This document shows positions 43,005 through 50,821 of a stretch of 64,000 nt of DNA, one piece after another (the stretch's first letter is position 1; every line of letters begins with the position of its first letter). Origin of the DNA: Vulcanimicrobiota bacterium (lineage in GTDB: Bacteria; Vulcanimicrobiota; Xenobia; Xenobiales; JADMJV01). The notes under the pieces are model-generated. The model was given only the letters and a program-made list of their open reading frames with translations. It was not told where the DNA came from and searched no databases. Location: assembly GCA_019637395.1 (NCBI GenBank), contig JAHBVR010000020.1, forward strand, positions 1-64,000, given 5' to 3'. The position numbers were made by a program, and so were the translations under genes.

Positions 43005-44446
43005 TGTGGGTTCCGCCCCAACGAATCAAGCACACTTTACCGGAGGGCAACTGGCCCAGCCGGGAGGAAGCCCGGGATTCACTGTGGTTCTCGCCTTTGC
43101 GGGTGGGCAATCTGGCTCTGGAGCAGCGCACCTGGATTCCGGCCATGGTGCCCTGGCGTTCCAACGAAGAGGGTGAAGTCACCCGGGACGTGCTCGACTA
43201 TTACGAGCGTTACGCCCAGGGGTTCCCCGGCGCCCTGGTGGTGGAAGCCACGGGAGTGCGCGATATTCCCAGCGGACCGCTGCTGCGCATCGGGCACGAC
43301 CGCTATCTTCCGGGTTTGCGCAAGCTGGTCGAAGTGGTGCGCCAGGCTTCCCAGGGGCGCACTCGCCTGTTCATTCAGATCATCGACTTTCTGGGGATTC
43401 GCCGGCGCCCGGAGCCGGCCAAGTTTTTCGCTCGCTTTCTGGATGTCAAAGATCGTCACCGCCAGCATTTCCCGGACCTGAAAGATGACGAAATCCGTCA
43501 GCGGCTGGCGGCCGAGCCGGCCCTCTGGGAACAGGTTCTGGATGAGCGCGAATACGAGACGCTGCAGTATGGCTGGCGCGAGCGCGTGACCGATCTTGAC
43601 ACTCCGGCCATCCGCGAATTGCCTCAGAGCCTGCCCCCGGTGTTCGCGGCCGCCGCCGTGCGCGCCCGCGAAGCCGGGTTTGACGGCGTGGAACTGCACT
43701 ATGCTCACGCCTATACCATGGCTTCGTTTCTTTCCGGCCGCAACGATCGCAAGGACGGCTACGGGTCCACCCGCGAGGGTCGCCTGCGCCTGCCGCTGGA
43801 AGTCTTTCGCGAGGTGCGCCGCCGGGTGGGCGACGATTATACGGTAGGCTGCCGCTATCTGGCTCACGAAGGCATCCAGGGTGGCTATTCCCAGGAGGAC
43901 GCCTGTTTTTACGGGGTCGAGTTGGCTCGGGCGGGCATGGATTTTCTCTCCTTGTCGCGCGGCGGCAAATTCGAAGACGCCAAGCAGCCGGCGGTGGGAT
44001 GGGCGGTTTATCCTTATACCGGACCTTCCGGCTATGAATGCATGCCCAGCTTTATCAGCGACGAGCGCGGTCCCTGGGGGCGCAACGTGCCTTCGGCGGG
44101 GCCGATTCGGGCGGCGGTTCGAGAGGCCGGTTTGGAAACGCCGGTGGTGGTGACCGGGGGCATCTGCAGCTTTACCCAGGCGGAAGAATTGCTGCGCTCG
44201 GGCCAGGCCGACATCATCGGCTCGGCCCGCCAAAGTCTGGCCGATCCCGACTGGTTTCACAAAGTGGCCCTGGGACGCGGGGAAGAAGTGCGGCGCTGTA
44301 AGTTCTCCAACTACTGCGAAGGGCTGGATCAGAAGCACAAACAGGTGACCTGCCAGTGCTGGGATCGTCTGGAGCTGGATGAACCGGGCGTGGCCCTGGC
44401 CGAAGACGGCAGGCGGCGCCTGCTGGCTCCGAGCTGGAAGCCATGA
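43004..44446 (+). CDS. Old-yellow-enzyme-type NADH:flavin oxidoreductase
   Basis: 480 residues from ATG 43004, which shares a base with the upstream stop (TGATG). The frame is open upstream, but that part is antisense-like and unlikely. The FMN TIM barrel is shown by PLRVGNLALEQRTWIPAMVPW, AREAGFDGVELHYAHAYTMA, FLSGRNDRKDGYGSTREGR, and VVVTGGICSFTQAEELLRSG with GSARQSLADPDW. A Cys-containing tail (RRCKFSNYCEG, VTCQCWD) follows and may bind iron. In fused 2-aminobenzoyl-CoA monooxygenase/reductase this would be the reductase half; here it is a separate gene just before the monooxygenase. Confidence 0.87.
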   Translation: MWVPPQRIKHTLPEGNWPSREEARDSLWFSPLRVGNLALEQRTWIPAMVPWRSNEEGEVTRDVLDYYERYAQGFPGALVVEATGVRDIPSGPLLRIGHDRYLPGLRKLVEVVRQASQGRTRLFIQIIDFLGIRRRPEPAKFFARFLDVKDRHRQHFPDLKDDEIRQRLAAEPALWEQVLDEREYETLQYGWRERVTDLDTPAIRELPQSLPPVFAAAAVRAREAGFDGVELHYAHAYTMASFLSGRNDRKDGYGSTREGRLRLPLEVFREVRRRVGDDYTVGCRYLAHEGIQGGYSQEDACFYGVELARAGMDFLSLSRGGKFEDAKQPAVGWAVYPYTGPSGYECMPSFISDERGPWGRNVPSAGPIRAAVREAGLETPVVVTGGICSFTQAEELLRSGQADIIGSARQSLADPDWFHKVALGRGEEVRRCKFSNYCEGLDQKHKQVTCQCWDRLELDEPGVALAEDGRRRLLAPSWKP

Positions 44447-45561
44447 AGAAGGCTCACATCCTGGGCGGAGGCCCGGCCGGACTGTATCTGGCTCTCTTGC
44501 TGCGCCAGTTGGATTACCGGGTGGAAGTCTGGGAGCGCAATCCGCGCGACAATACTTTCGGCTGGGGCGTGGTCTTCTCGGATGCCACGGTGGCTGCCTT
44601 TGAGGAACCCGACCCGGCGTTTTACGCGGCCCTGAAGCGCTCGCTGCGCACCTGGGAGAATGTGGATATCATCTACCGGGGAACCTTGACCTCGGTGGCC
44701 GGCAACCGCTTTTCGGGGATTGCGCGCATTGAACTGCTGCGCGTCTTGCAGGAACGCTGCAGCCAGCTGGGTGTGGTACTGCATTTCGGGGCGGACATCA
44801 CCGATCCGTCCAGCCTGCGGGACTGCGACCTGCTGGTGGGGGCGGATGGAGTGCACAGCTTGCTGCGCCAGCATTATGCAGCGCTCTTTCAGCCGCAGTT
44901 GAGTTTGGGCAGCAACCGCTATATCTGGTATGGGACGCGTGCTCCCTTCGGCGGGCTGACGCTGACCTTCCGGCAACGCGGCCGCGATCTGTTCATGGCC
45001 CATTCCTATAAGTACAGCGAGGAACTCTCCACCTTTATCGTGGAGGTCGATCAGGATACCTGGTCGCGCCTGCGCACCCTGACCGAAGAGCAGGGACGCG
45101 AGTTGCTGGAGCAGGTCTTCGCCACCGAGCTACGGGGGGAACCGCTGCTTTCCAATAATTCCAGGTGGATTCAGTTTACCCAGGTGCACAACGAACACTG
45201 GTGGGCCGAGAACATGGTCTTGCTTGGGGACGCGTTGCATACCGCGCACTTCTCCATCGGCTCGGGCACCAAGCTGGCCATGGAAGATGCGCTGGCCCTG
45301 TGGCGCACGCTGCGCGACGGTGGCGACCTGGCCGCCTTCGAAGCCGCCCGCCGGCCCAAGCTGGAGCGCTTTCTGGAGGCGGCCCGCACCAGTCAGAAAT
45401 GGTTCGAAACCGTGCGGGAACGCCTGGAGTTGGAAGTTCTGCCCTTCTGCTATCAGACCATGATCCGTAGCTCGCGGCTGGACGACGACTCCCTGCGCCG
45501 TCGCGACCCGGATTTTGTGGCCCGCTACGAAGCTTACCAGGCAAGGACAATGCCTCCGTAA
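44443..45561 (+). CDS. FAD monooxygenase, 2-aminobenzoyl-CoA/salicylyl-CoA hydroxylase-like
   Basis: 372 residues. GGGPAGLYLALLLRQLDYRVEVWER (split by its GxGxxG loop) binds FAD. DNTFGWGVVFSDATVAAFEE is a strong signature, as I recall, of the N-terminal half of salicylyl-CoA 5-hydroxylase and 2-aminobenzoyl-CoA monooxygenase/reductase. LLVGADGVHS (DG motif) and VLLGDALHTAHFSIGSGTKLAMEDALAL (GD motif) complete the class A monooxygenase. It would hydroxylate an aromatic CoA thioester with O2 and NADH. The start overlaps the OYE stop (ATGA), so partners are made together. 45562-45706 downstream shows no secure gene. Confidence 0.88.
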   Translation: MKKAHILGGGPAGLYLALLLRQLDYRVEVWERNPRDNTFGWGVVFSDATVAAFEEPDPAFYAALKRSLRTWENVDIIYRGTLTSVAGNRFSGIARIELLRVLQERCSQLGVVLHFGADITDPSSLRDCDLLVGADGVHSLLRQHYAALFQPQLSLGSNRYIWYGTRAPFGGLTLTFRQRGRDLFMAHSYKYSEELSTFIVEVDQDTWSRLRTLTEEQGRELLEQVFATELRGEPLLSNNSRWIQFTQVHNEHWWAENMVLLGDALHTAHFSIGSGTKLAMEDALALWRTLRDGGDLAAFEAARRPKLERFLEAARTSQKWFETVRERLELEVLPFCYQTMIRSSRLDDDSLRRRDPDFVARYEAYQARTMPP

Positions 45562-45706
45562 CAGAACTGTCACCGGGCTGTCATGGGAATGCCATCTTAT
45601 CGAGGAATACACCCAATCGGGGCTCTACCGGGCTTTGTATCAAGTGTTGCTGCTGCCGGCCAGCGCGGTGATTGCGGCGGGAGCTCGATGGCTGAGGCCG
45701 TGAGAC

Positions 45707-46429
45707 TCAAGCCTTTTCGAAGAGCTGGTCGTGGCTGCCGTATTGGATGACCTTCAATCCCGGCATTCCCTCACGGACGGCCGGGGGGACACCGTTAAGG
45801 TCGGGAGTGAGCAGGGTGCATTCTTTGCCCCAGGCCAGGGCGGCGCCGAGTTCGACCCACATTCCCGAGGGGCGCGAACTGTTGTCGTACTGATAAAAGA
45901 CACAGCGGTCGGAGCCTTTGACGGCTTCCAGGTCGACCACCAGGCTTTCTTTGGGGGTTCCGAAGGAATCGCTGGATTTGACGGCCAGGCCTTCGCAATA
46001 GTTGTCGCCTCCCAGCGATTCGTTGATCTGCTGGAGATGGGTGTGGCCTTCGGCGTATTGTTCTTTGCTGAGGCCGGACATCAGGCAACCGATGAAGGTA
46101 TCGAATTTCTTGTCGGTCTGAATGGGCTCGGGTCTGGCTTGAACCTGGAGAGGCTGCTTCCCCTGGGTGATGGTCACCTGAGAAGGATACGAGGCATCGG
46201 CTTCGCGCAAAAACCAGGGCAGATGGCTGCGCTCGGGAGCGCTGAGCACGGTGGGCTTGCCCTGAGCCAGAGCCATCCCGGCCGCCAGCAGCGCGTCTTC
46301 GGCTCCGGGGCTTTCCAGCGACAGCGAAACGTAGTCGCTCTGGGCCAGGTTCTGCGGGGTCAGTTCGCGGGTGGGGGCGCCGGGGGCCAGCCACTGATTG
46401 CGTTGCGGGATTTGTGCGCTGATGTTCAT
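45707..46429 (-). CDS. Nucleoside 2-deoxyribosyltransferase-like protein
   Basis: 240 residues from ATG 46429 (MNISAQIPQRN). The second half has the NDT/toprim-like Rossmann pattern of the family: FDTFIGCLMSGLSKEQYAEG, VVDLEAVKGSDRCVFYQYDN, then RPSGMWVELGAALAWGKECTLLTPD, where the Glu of VELG is the expected nucleophile. The first 90 residues (YVSLSLESPGAEDALLAAGMALAQGK) look like a second, degenerate copy of the same half-fold. Known relatives exchange bases on deoxynucleosides or cleave nucleotide N-glycosidic bonds. The specific substrate is unknown. Confidence 0.7.
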   Translation of the reverse strand: MNISAQIPQRNQWLAPGAPTRELTPQNLAQSDYVSLSLESPGAEDALLAAGMALAQGKPTVLSAPERSHLPWFLREADASYPSQVTITQGKQPLQVQARPEPIQTDKKFDTFIGCLMSGLSKEQYAEGHTHLQQINESLGGDNYCEGLAVKSSDSFGTPKESLVVDLEAVKGSDRCVFYQYDNSSRPSGMWVELGAALAWGKECTLLTPDLNGVPPAVREGMPGLKVIQYGSHDQLFEKA

Positions 46430-46569
46430 AAGCTCAGGGTAATGTAGGGCCGTGAAAGATGGCTGAAAGCTCAATCCGCCCTCGGCCGGGGGTTGCCGCC
46501 AGGAGCGGCAGCAGCCGGAGTTACTGCCGGGGGCAAACGGTGGGGGAGAAAATGCGGCGCGGATTATCC

Positions 46570-46598
46570 TGGCGAGAACGTCCGGGAGACGCTAGAAT
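46570..46598 (+). promoter_or_regulatory. Possible promoter for the Gly/Tyr-rich protein gene
   Basis: TGGCGA (46570-46575), 17 bases, TAGAAT (46593-46598), then AGGGGG and ATG 46605. If the start site falls at the usual distance, the mRNA would begin at or next to the ATG; the AGGGGG between could instead serve as a ribosome site of a longer transcript. Confidence 0.4.
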
Positions 46599-46604
46599 AG
46601 GGGG

Positions 46605-46976
46605 ATGAAGTGGGTGCTTTGGTTGACTTTAACCTCTCTGGTCTGGGCGGTCCCAGGGGGGCGCGGGGGACACTGCCGTTATTCAGGCTATCACTCCAAC
46701 GGCTACCGTAGAAGCGGTTATTACTACGGCTCAGGCTATGGCTATGGCTATGGCTACAGCCGGCGGGCCAAGGGTCCGGAGCTTCCCAAAGTAGGCGGTA
46801 CCTTACCGGGCTATGACAACGAGGAGGCTCACCATTTTCCGGATCTGAACCGGCGGCAGCCGGCCGGCAGCCTGGCGCCTTTCACGCCGGCCCCCTTTGA
46901 TCCGTCCCGGATAGGCAAGCCTGGCGGCACCTTTCAAATCGACCATCCGGTCGAAAAAGCGCCGCCGGGGTATTGA
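46605..46976 (+). CDS. Secreted Gly/Tyr-rich small protein
   Basis: 123 residues. A signal peptide (MKWVLWLTLTSLVWAVPGG) is followed by a region dominated by Gly, Tyr, Ser and Arg (SGYYYGSGYGYGYGYSRR), then a proline-rich end (AGSLAPFTPAPFDPSR). The repeat-like Gly-Tyr section recalls structural surface or matrix proteins. No family is recognised. Confidence 0.7.
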   Translation: MKWVLWLTLTSLVWAVPGGRGGHCRYSGYHSNGYRRSGYYYGSGYGYGYGYSRRAKGPELPKVGGTLPGYDNEEAHHFPDLNRRQPAGSLAPFTPAPFDPSRIGKPGGTFQIDHPVEKAPPGY

Positions 46977-46978
46977 GA

Positions 46979-47053
46979 TTACTTCTTGAGAGGCGGGGTC
47001 ACCTGGACCCAGCCGCCGGTTTGATAGTCGAGGATAATGTTCGCGGTATTCAT
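46979..47053 (-). CDS. Possible 24-residue microprotein
   Basis: ATG 47053 to TAA 46979 encodes MNTANIILDYQTGGWVQVTPP plus LKK. Composition is protein-like, but there is only a weak ribosome site (TAGG). It lies between two plus-strand orphan genes, and could equally be chance. Confidence 0.25.
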   Translation of the reverse strand: MNTANIILDYQTGGWVQVTPPLKK

Positions 47054-47138
47054 GAGCCTAGCTTAGCCGGACGCCCTGAAAGATTTCTGGAAGTTTGCCG
47101 TGATTGTAAACAGTTCGACATTCTGGCATGGTAGAAGA

Positions 47139-47780
47139 ATGAGAATCGCCGCCGGTCTCCTGACACTGACTCTGCTGGGCTGTCAGTCTTCCTCCCCCGC
47201 TCCCACCGCCGTCAGCGCACCGGAGCCGGCGCGAGCGGTGACCAGCGCTACCCCCGAAGTGGCCCCGCCCACGCCGCGCCGGCCGCTGGCGCGCCTTAAT
47301 CCGCGCCGCCAGAGGCTCGAAGTCGGTGAGGCCCCGCCCCGGCCCCGTCCCGAAGCCCGGAAAGTGGGAGTGCAGGTCCCCGCCGGGCCCGCGCCACGGG
47401 TCCATCCTCCTGTTTACTATGCGCCGCCGCTCCAGGCCCGTGTGCCGGTCCAGAGTTGGCCGCCCCCGGCGCCGGCTCAGGCGCGAAGATCCCCGGCTCA
47501 AGTAGACGCCTTCATGGTTCAAGAGCAGGAGCGTATTCGTCTGAACAACGAGATGTTGCTGAACCGCCCACGGCCCGGAGTCGGCCTGACGCCCGAAATG
47601 CAGCGTATTGCTTACCCACAGGCTCAGCTCGGTCCGAGCGCGGCCGAGCGGCGTTATTTCGAAGCGCGCGCGGATTTGGAACGCCCCCGCTACACGCCCG
47701 ACAATGTGCGCGGCCCGGTTGGGTCGGGGATGCCGGCGGAATTTAATCCGGGGCTGCAGGAGAGGCAGCGAACACCTTAG
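47139..47780 (+). CDS. Proline/arginine-rich lipoprotein
   Basis: 213 residues from MRIAAGLLTLTLLGCQSS, whose LTLLGC lipobox decides the start over an earlier in-frame codon at 47100. The mature chain is very rich in Pro, Ala and Arg (PPTPRRPLARLNPRRQRL, VGEAPPRPRPEARK), suggesting an extended, possibly periplasm-spanning linker. A short helix (DAFMVQEQERIRLNNEML) follows. No family is recognised. Confidence 0.7.
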   Translation: MRIAAGLLTLTLLGCQSSSPAPTAVSAPEPARAVTSATPEVAPPTPRRPLARLNPRRQRLEVGEAPPRPRPEARKVGVQVPAGPAPRVHPPVYYAPPLQARVPVQSWPPPAPAQARRSPAQVDAFMVQEQERIRLNNEMLLNRPRPGVGLTPEMQRIAYPQAQLGPSAAERRYFEARADLERPRYTPDNVRGPVGSGMPAEFNPGLQERQRTP

Positions 47781-47971
47781 CTTGTCATATTCGCCGGGCT
47801 CTTGCTGATGGGCTCATCACGGCGTAGCCAAGTCCGGCTGGTCACATGTCCGGCGCAGTTGGCGCCCTCTCCCTTGGGCAGAAAGGCGAAGAGACATGGT
47901 CTCGGACGGACCTGCCAGACCCAGGCTCCTTCGTTTGACGTCTTCGCCGGATTCCCGACAGTCCGTTCACA

Positions 47972-49264
47972 TCAGGGAGTGGTCGGAGGTGGAGTGGTCT
48001 GCACTTTGACCTGGGCCGGTCGATCGGCGGGGGCTTTGTCGGCCTGGGGCTGGAATCGGTTCAACAGCGGGAGAATCTGCCCGAGCAGGTCGTCGGTGAC
48101 TTCCAGGGCGCGTTTCTGGGCTGAACCTTGCTCGTCAAAAGAAAGAAAAGGCATGTCGCGGGTGGAGTTGACCGTTTCGCGCACCTGGCCGCCACCGTCG
48201 GCCAGGGTGGCTACTCCCTGGATATGATCCTTGTCGGACTGAATCTGCACCGAAATGACGCAGTCAGGCTGGTTATCGATCAGGTCATACTGAGCCAGTG
48301 CGCCGCGCAGTTTGTCTTTGATAGGACTGGCGTCAAGCACCACCTGATAGGGCTCTTCCCAGGTTTGAGAGTAGCGTCCGCTGCCGCTGCTTCTGGTCGT
48401 ATATCCGGTGTAGCCGTCGGCCTGAAAATTGCCCAGGGCCACCCGCAGGCGAACGGGCGTCAGGGTAATTTGCAGCGAGGTCAGTTGCTCCGGAGGCACG
48501 GTCACATCGCCCTCGGTGGCATAGAAACCGGGGGCCCAGGCCCGATAGTGGTGGCTGCCGGCCTTGACGTCAAGTAAGGCGGGCGCCGGGGCGGGCGGGC
48601 TATCGTCCAGAGAAAAGTCTATCGGTGCTCCGCCCGACTCGATGCGCAGAAAGGCTTGCAGGGGCAACAACTCGGCCTGCCTGGCCACAAATTGGCCCAG
48701 TTCCAGAGTGGCCTCGCTCTGATAAGTCTGATAATTTTCCTGGACGATGGCCCAACGGTGGTGGCCGGGTGGGAGGTCGAGTTGGCAGGGCGTGGCGCCC
48801 GCTTCAGCTCCGTCCACCAGCACCTTGGCCCCGGTAGGATCTGAGGTGAAAGACAGGCCGGTGCGCAGCCGCGCCTGCTTGATCAAATTGGGGGACTGCA
48901 ATTGGAGACACCGGAAAGCTCCCTCCACAGCCTGAGGTGGCGAACTGTAACGACGCAAAAGGTTATCGAGCGTAATCTTGTTGCCCTGACGGCGCACCAC
49001 CGCCAGGGCCGGCAGTTCCTTGCCGGTCAGGGCGAAGTCGCGCTGCCAGCGCGAGGCCGTGCCGGGCTGGGCCCAATCGGCGGTGCTGATGGAGAGTTCT
49101 ACCTCGCCCAACTGGTTGGCGGCGCGCAGGCGCTGGAGCAGTTGCCTGGCTTGAGCCGAGAGCCGGGCCTGACTCGGGTTGCGGCTGTCGAGCAGCAGAG
49201 TCACGCCCGGCTCGGCCGCGAGCGGAGCGGTTAAGAACAGGGCCAGGGCAATCCAGCGGATCAC
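47972..49264 (-). CDS. Exported PEGA-domain protein
   Basis: 430 residues from GTG 49264 (VIRWIALALFLTAPLAAEPG), a good signal peptide. The PEGA domain is LSFTSDPTGAKVLVDGAEAG followed by ATPCQLDLPPGHHRWAI, at about 155-205. A second PEGA-like beta repeat with SHHYRAWAPGFYATEGDVTVPPEQL lies near 250. The N-terminus contains a SLLDSRN-like region of unknown function, and the C-terminus is Pro/Ala-rich. PEGA domains are surface or envelope-binding modules. After its TGA the frame stays open to 47777 without a start codon. Confidence 0.8.
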   Translation of the reverse strand: MIRWIALALFLTAPLAAEPGVTLLLDSRNPSQARLSAQARQLLQRLRAANQLGEVELSISTADWAQPGTASRWQRDFALTGKELPALAVVRRQGNKITLDNLLRRYSSPPQAVEGAFRCLQLQSPNLIKQARLRTGLSFTSDPTGAKVLVDGAEAGATPCQLDLPPGHHRWAIVQENYQTYQSEATLELGQFVARQAELLPLQAFLRIESGGAPIDFSLDDSPPAPAPALLDVKAGSHHYRAWAPGFYATEGDVTVPPEQLTSLQITLTPVRLRVALGNFQADGYTGYTTRSSGSGRYSQTWEEPYQVVLDASPIKDKLRGALAQYDLIDNQPDCVISVQIQSDKDHIQGVATLADGGGQVRETVNSTRDMPFLSFDEQGSAQKRALEVTDDLLGQILPLLNRFQPQADKAPADRPAQVKVQTTPPPTTP

Positions 49265-49280
49265 CCTGACCGTTTCCGCA

Positions 49281-50486
49281 CTAGGCGGCGACAACCTCCC
49301 GAGGCGCCTCGACCGGCAGGCTGGCCAACACACTGGCGAGAGCTTCCGAGAGATCGGCCAGCAAGTCCTGAGGTCCTTCGAGCCCGATCGAGAGACGAAT
49401 CAGTTGGTCTGAAATACCTGCCTTGGCGCGCGCGGCTTCGTCCATGGAGGCGTGGGTCATGGTGGCGGGGTGAGCCACCAGGCTCTCGACGCCACCCAGA
49501 GACTCGGCCAGGCTGAAGTATTCCAGAGCTTCCACGAAGGCGCGCACTTGCTCCTCACCACCGGCCACTTCGAAGCTGATCATGGCTCCAAAGCCGTGTT
49601 GTTGGCGGCAGGCCAGCAGATGGCCGGGGTGACTGGTCAGGCCGGGGTAGTAGACTTTGGCGACAGCTTCGTGCTGCTCCAGGAAGCGGGCCACCTGGAG
49701 AGCGGTCTTTTCTTGCTGGCGGATGCGCACCTCCAGGGTGCGCAGGCCGCGCAGCGTTTGGTAAGCATCGAAGGGGGAACCGGTGTTGCCGATGCAGTTC
49801 GCCCAGAAGGAAAAATCCTGGTGCAATTCGGCGGTTTTGGAAATCAAGGCGCCGCCCACCACGTCGCTGTGGCCATTGAGATACTTGGTGGTCGAGTGAA
49901 TGACAATGTCGGCGCCGAGCTCGAAGGGGCGCTGCAATACGGGGGAAAGGAAGGTATTGTCGGCGGCGCACAGGCTACCGTAGCGCCTGGCCAGGCCGCA
50001 CACGGCGCGCACGTCGGTGAGGCGCAGCAGCGGATTGCTGGGGGTTTCGATGAGAATCAGGCGGGGGGCTTCTTCGGCAAAGGCCTGCTCAAGCTTTTGC
50101 AGATCGGTCTGATCCACCCAGCGCACCCGGAAAGACCCGCGCTCGGCCTTGCAGCGCAGAAGGCGATGGGTTCCACCGTAGCAGTCGTGGGGAGCGAAGA
50201 TCAGCTCGCCGGGCTTGACGGCGTAGGTGAGCAGGTCCAGGGCGGCCATTCCGCTGGCCACCAGCACGGCGCCGTGGCCGCCTTCGAGTTTGGCGATGGC
50301 CTGTCCGGCGGTGTCGCGGGTGGGATTGCCGCTGCGGCTGTAGTCATACTCGCGCTTATTCTTGAAGCCGTCGAAAGTGTAATTGCTGCTCAAGTAGAGG
50401 GGCGGCATTACGGCTCCGTGGGCGGTGTCGGTTTCGACGCCGGCGCGGGCGGCCAGGGTGGCGGGACTACAGGCGGGCTTGGACAT
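49281..50486 (-). CDS. metB: Cystathionine gamma-synthase-type PLP enzyme
   Basis: 401 residues. It condenses an activated homoserine with cysteine (or sulfide) in methionine synthesis. YDYSRSGNPTRDTAGQAIAKLEGG and VLVASGMAAL bind PLP phosphate, and the Schiff-base lysine lies in STTKYLNGHSDVVGGAL. FSFWANCIGNTGSPFDAYQTLRGLRTL and SLGGVESLVAHPATMTHASM favour MetB/MetC-family gamma-synthases over lyases. It is controlled by a SAM-I riboswitch, which strongly supports a methionine role. Absolute substrate choice (O-acyl or O-phosphohomoserine) is open. Confidence 0.93.
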   Translation of the reverse strand: MSKPACSPATLAARAGVETDTAHGAVMPPLYLSSNYTFDGFKNKREYDYSRSGNPTRDTAGQAIAKLEGGHGAVLVASGMAALDLLTYAVKPGELIFAPHDCYGGTHRLLRCKAERGSFRVRWVDQTDLQKLEQAFAEEAPRLILIETPSNPLLRLTDVRAVCGLARRYGSLCAADNTFLSPVLQRPFELGADIVIHSTTKYLNGHSDVVGGALISKTAELHQDFSFWANCIGNTGSPFDAYQTLRGLRTLEVRIRQQEKTALQVARFLEQHEAVAKVYYPGLTSHPGHLLACRQQHGFGAMISFEVAGGEEQVRAFVEALEYFSLAESLGGVESLVAHPATMTHASMDEAARAKAGISDQLIRLSIGLEGPQDLLADLSEALASVLASLPVEAPREVVAA

Positions 50487-50520
50487 GGTTTTCTTCCTCT
50501 CTTTTGTGGCAGAAAACCAT

Positions 50521-50541
50521 CGAGCCGCTCACGGCGGCTCG
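50521..50541 (-). terminator. Riboswitch-controlled intrinsic terminator
   Basis: An 8-bp perfect stem (CGAGCCGC at 50521-50528 pairing with GCGGCTCG at 50534-50541) with a 5-nt loop, followed on the minus strand by ATGGTTTTC. It lies between the SAM-I aptamer and the metB start and is the natural off-switch when SAM is abundant. Confidence 0.75.
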
Positions 50542-50603
50542 TTGTCGAAAGATGCGTGGGCCTAAGCAGCCCTCATTTTGCGATGTGCCGGCAGCACCTC
50601 GCC

Positions 50604-50705
50604 TCATCTCTCGGCATTGCTGCCGCAGGAGTTGGCACCTTCGCCGTTCGCACGGACAGGTTGCCCCAGCTTCACAGGGCCTGAACCCTCTGCTGGTCTC
50701 GATGA
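50604..50705 (-). ncRNA. SAM-I (S-box) riboswitch
   Basis: Read on the minus strand, the conserved S-box parts occur in order: TCATCGAGACCAGCAGAGGG, TTCAGGCCCTGTGAAGCTGG, GGCAACC, AAGGTGCCAACTCC and the closing GAGAGATGA. Helix P1 pairs TCATCGAG/TCATCTC-type ends. It sits between a promoter and the metB start, 118 bases ahead of the ATG, with a terminator hairpin in between. SAM binding should stop transcription; low SAM should allow metB expression. Confidence 0.95.
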
Positions 50706-50717
50706 TTTGATAGGCCT

Positions 50718-50747
50718 ACGTTAGGCCATGACTCCGGGGGCTGTCAA
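50718..50747 (-). promoter_or_regulatory. Promoter of the riboswitch-metB transcript
   Basis: On the minus strand: TTGACA at 50742-50747, 18-base spacer, TAACGT at 50718-50723. Transcription would start close to the first helix of the riboswitch, as expected. Confidence 0.75.
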
Positions 50748-50821
50748 GCACGACATGTTCACATTCCGCGGAAGACCCGTTAGCTAAAGGTAAAAATCGC
50801 TCTCTTAGCAACTCTCCCGGT

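Noticed and set aside
42611-44446. A 611-residue form of the old-yellow-enzyme protein.
   Set aside because: The extra N-terminal part overlaps the acyl-CoA dehydrogenase frame and has the composition of a shadow frame. ATG 43004 couples to the upstream stop.
45515-45703. A 62-residue plus-strand ORF with a hydrophobic end (YQVLLLPASAVIAAG).
   Set aside because: It starts inside the monooxygenase gene without a ribosome site and no start fits the hydrophobic part alone. It may be real but is not supported.
47781-47971. Possible riboswitch or small RNA, because of AGTTGGCGCC and paired GTCCGGC/GCCGGAC segments.
   Set aside because: It resembles part of an S-box only superficially. Core SAM-I elements are absent and no met gene follows. 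No class I know fits; I see no gene or RNA that I can support here.
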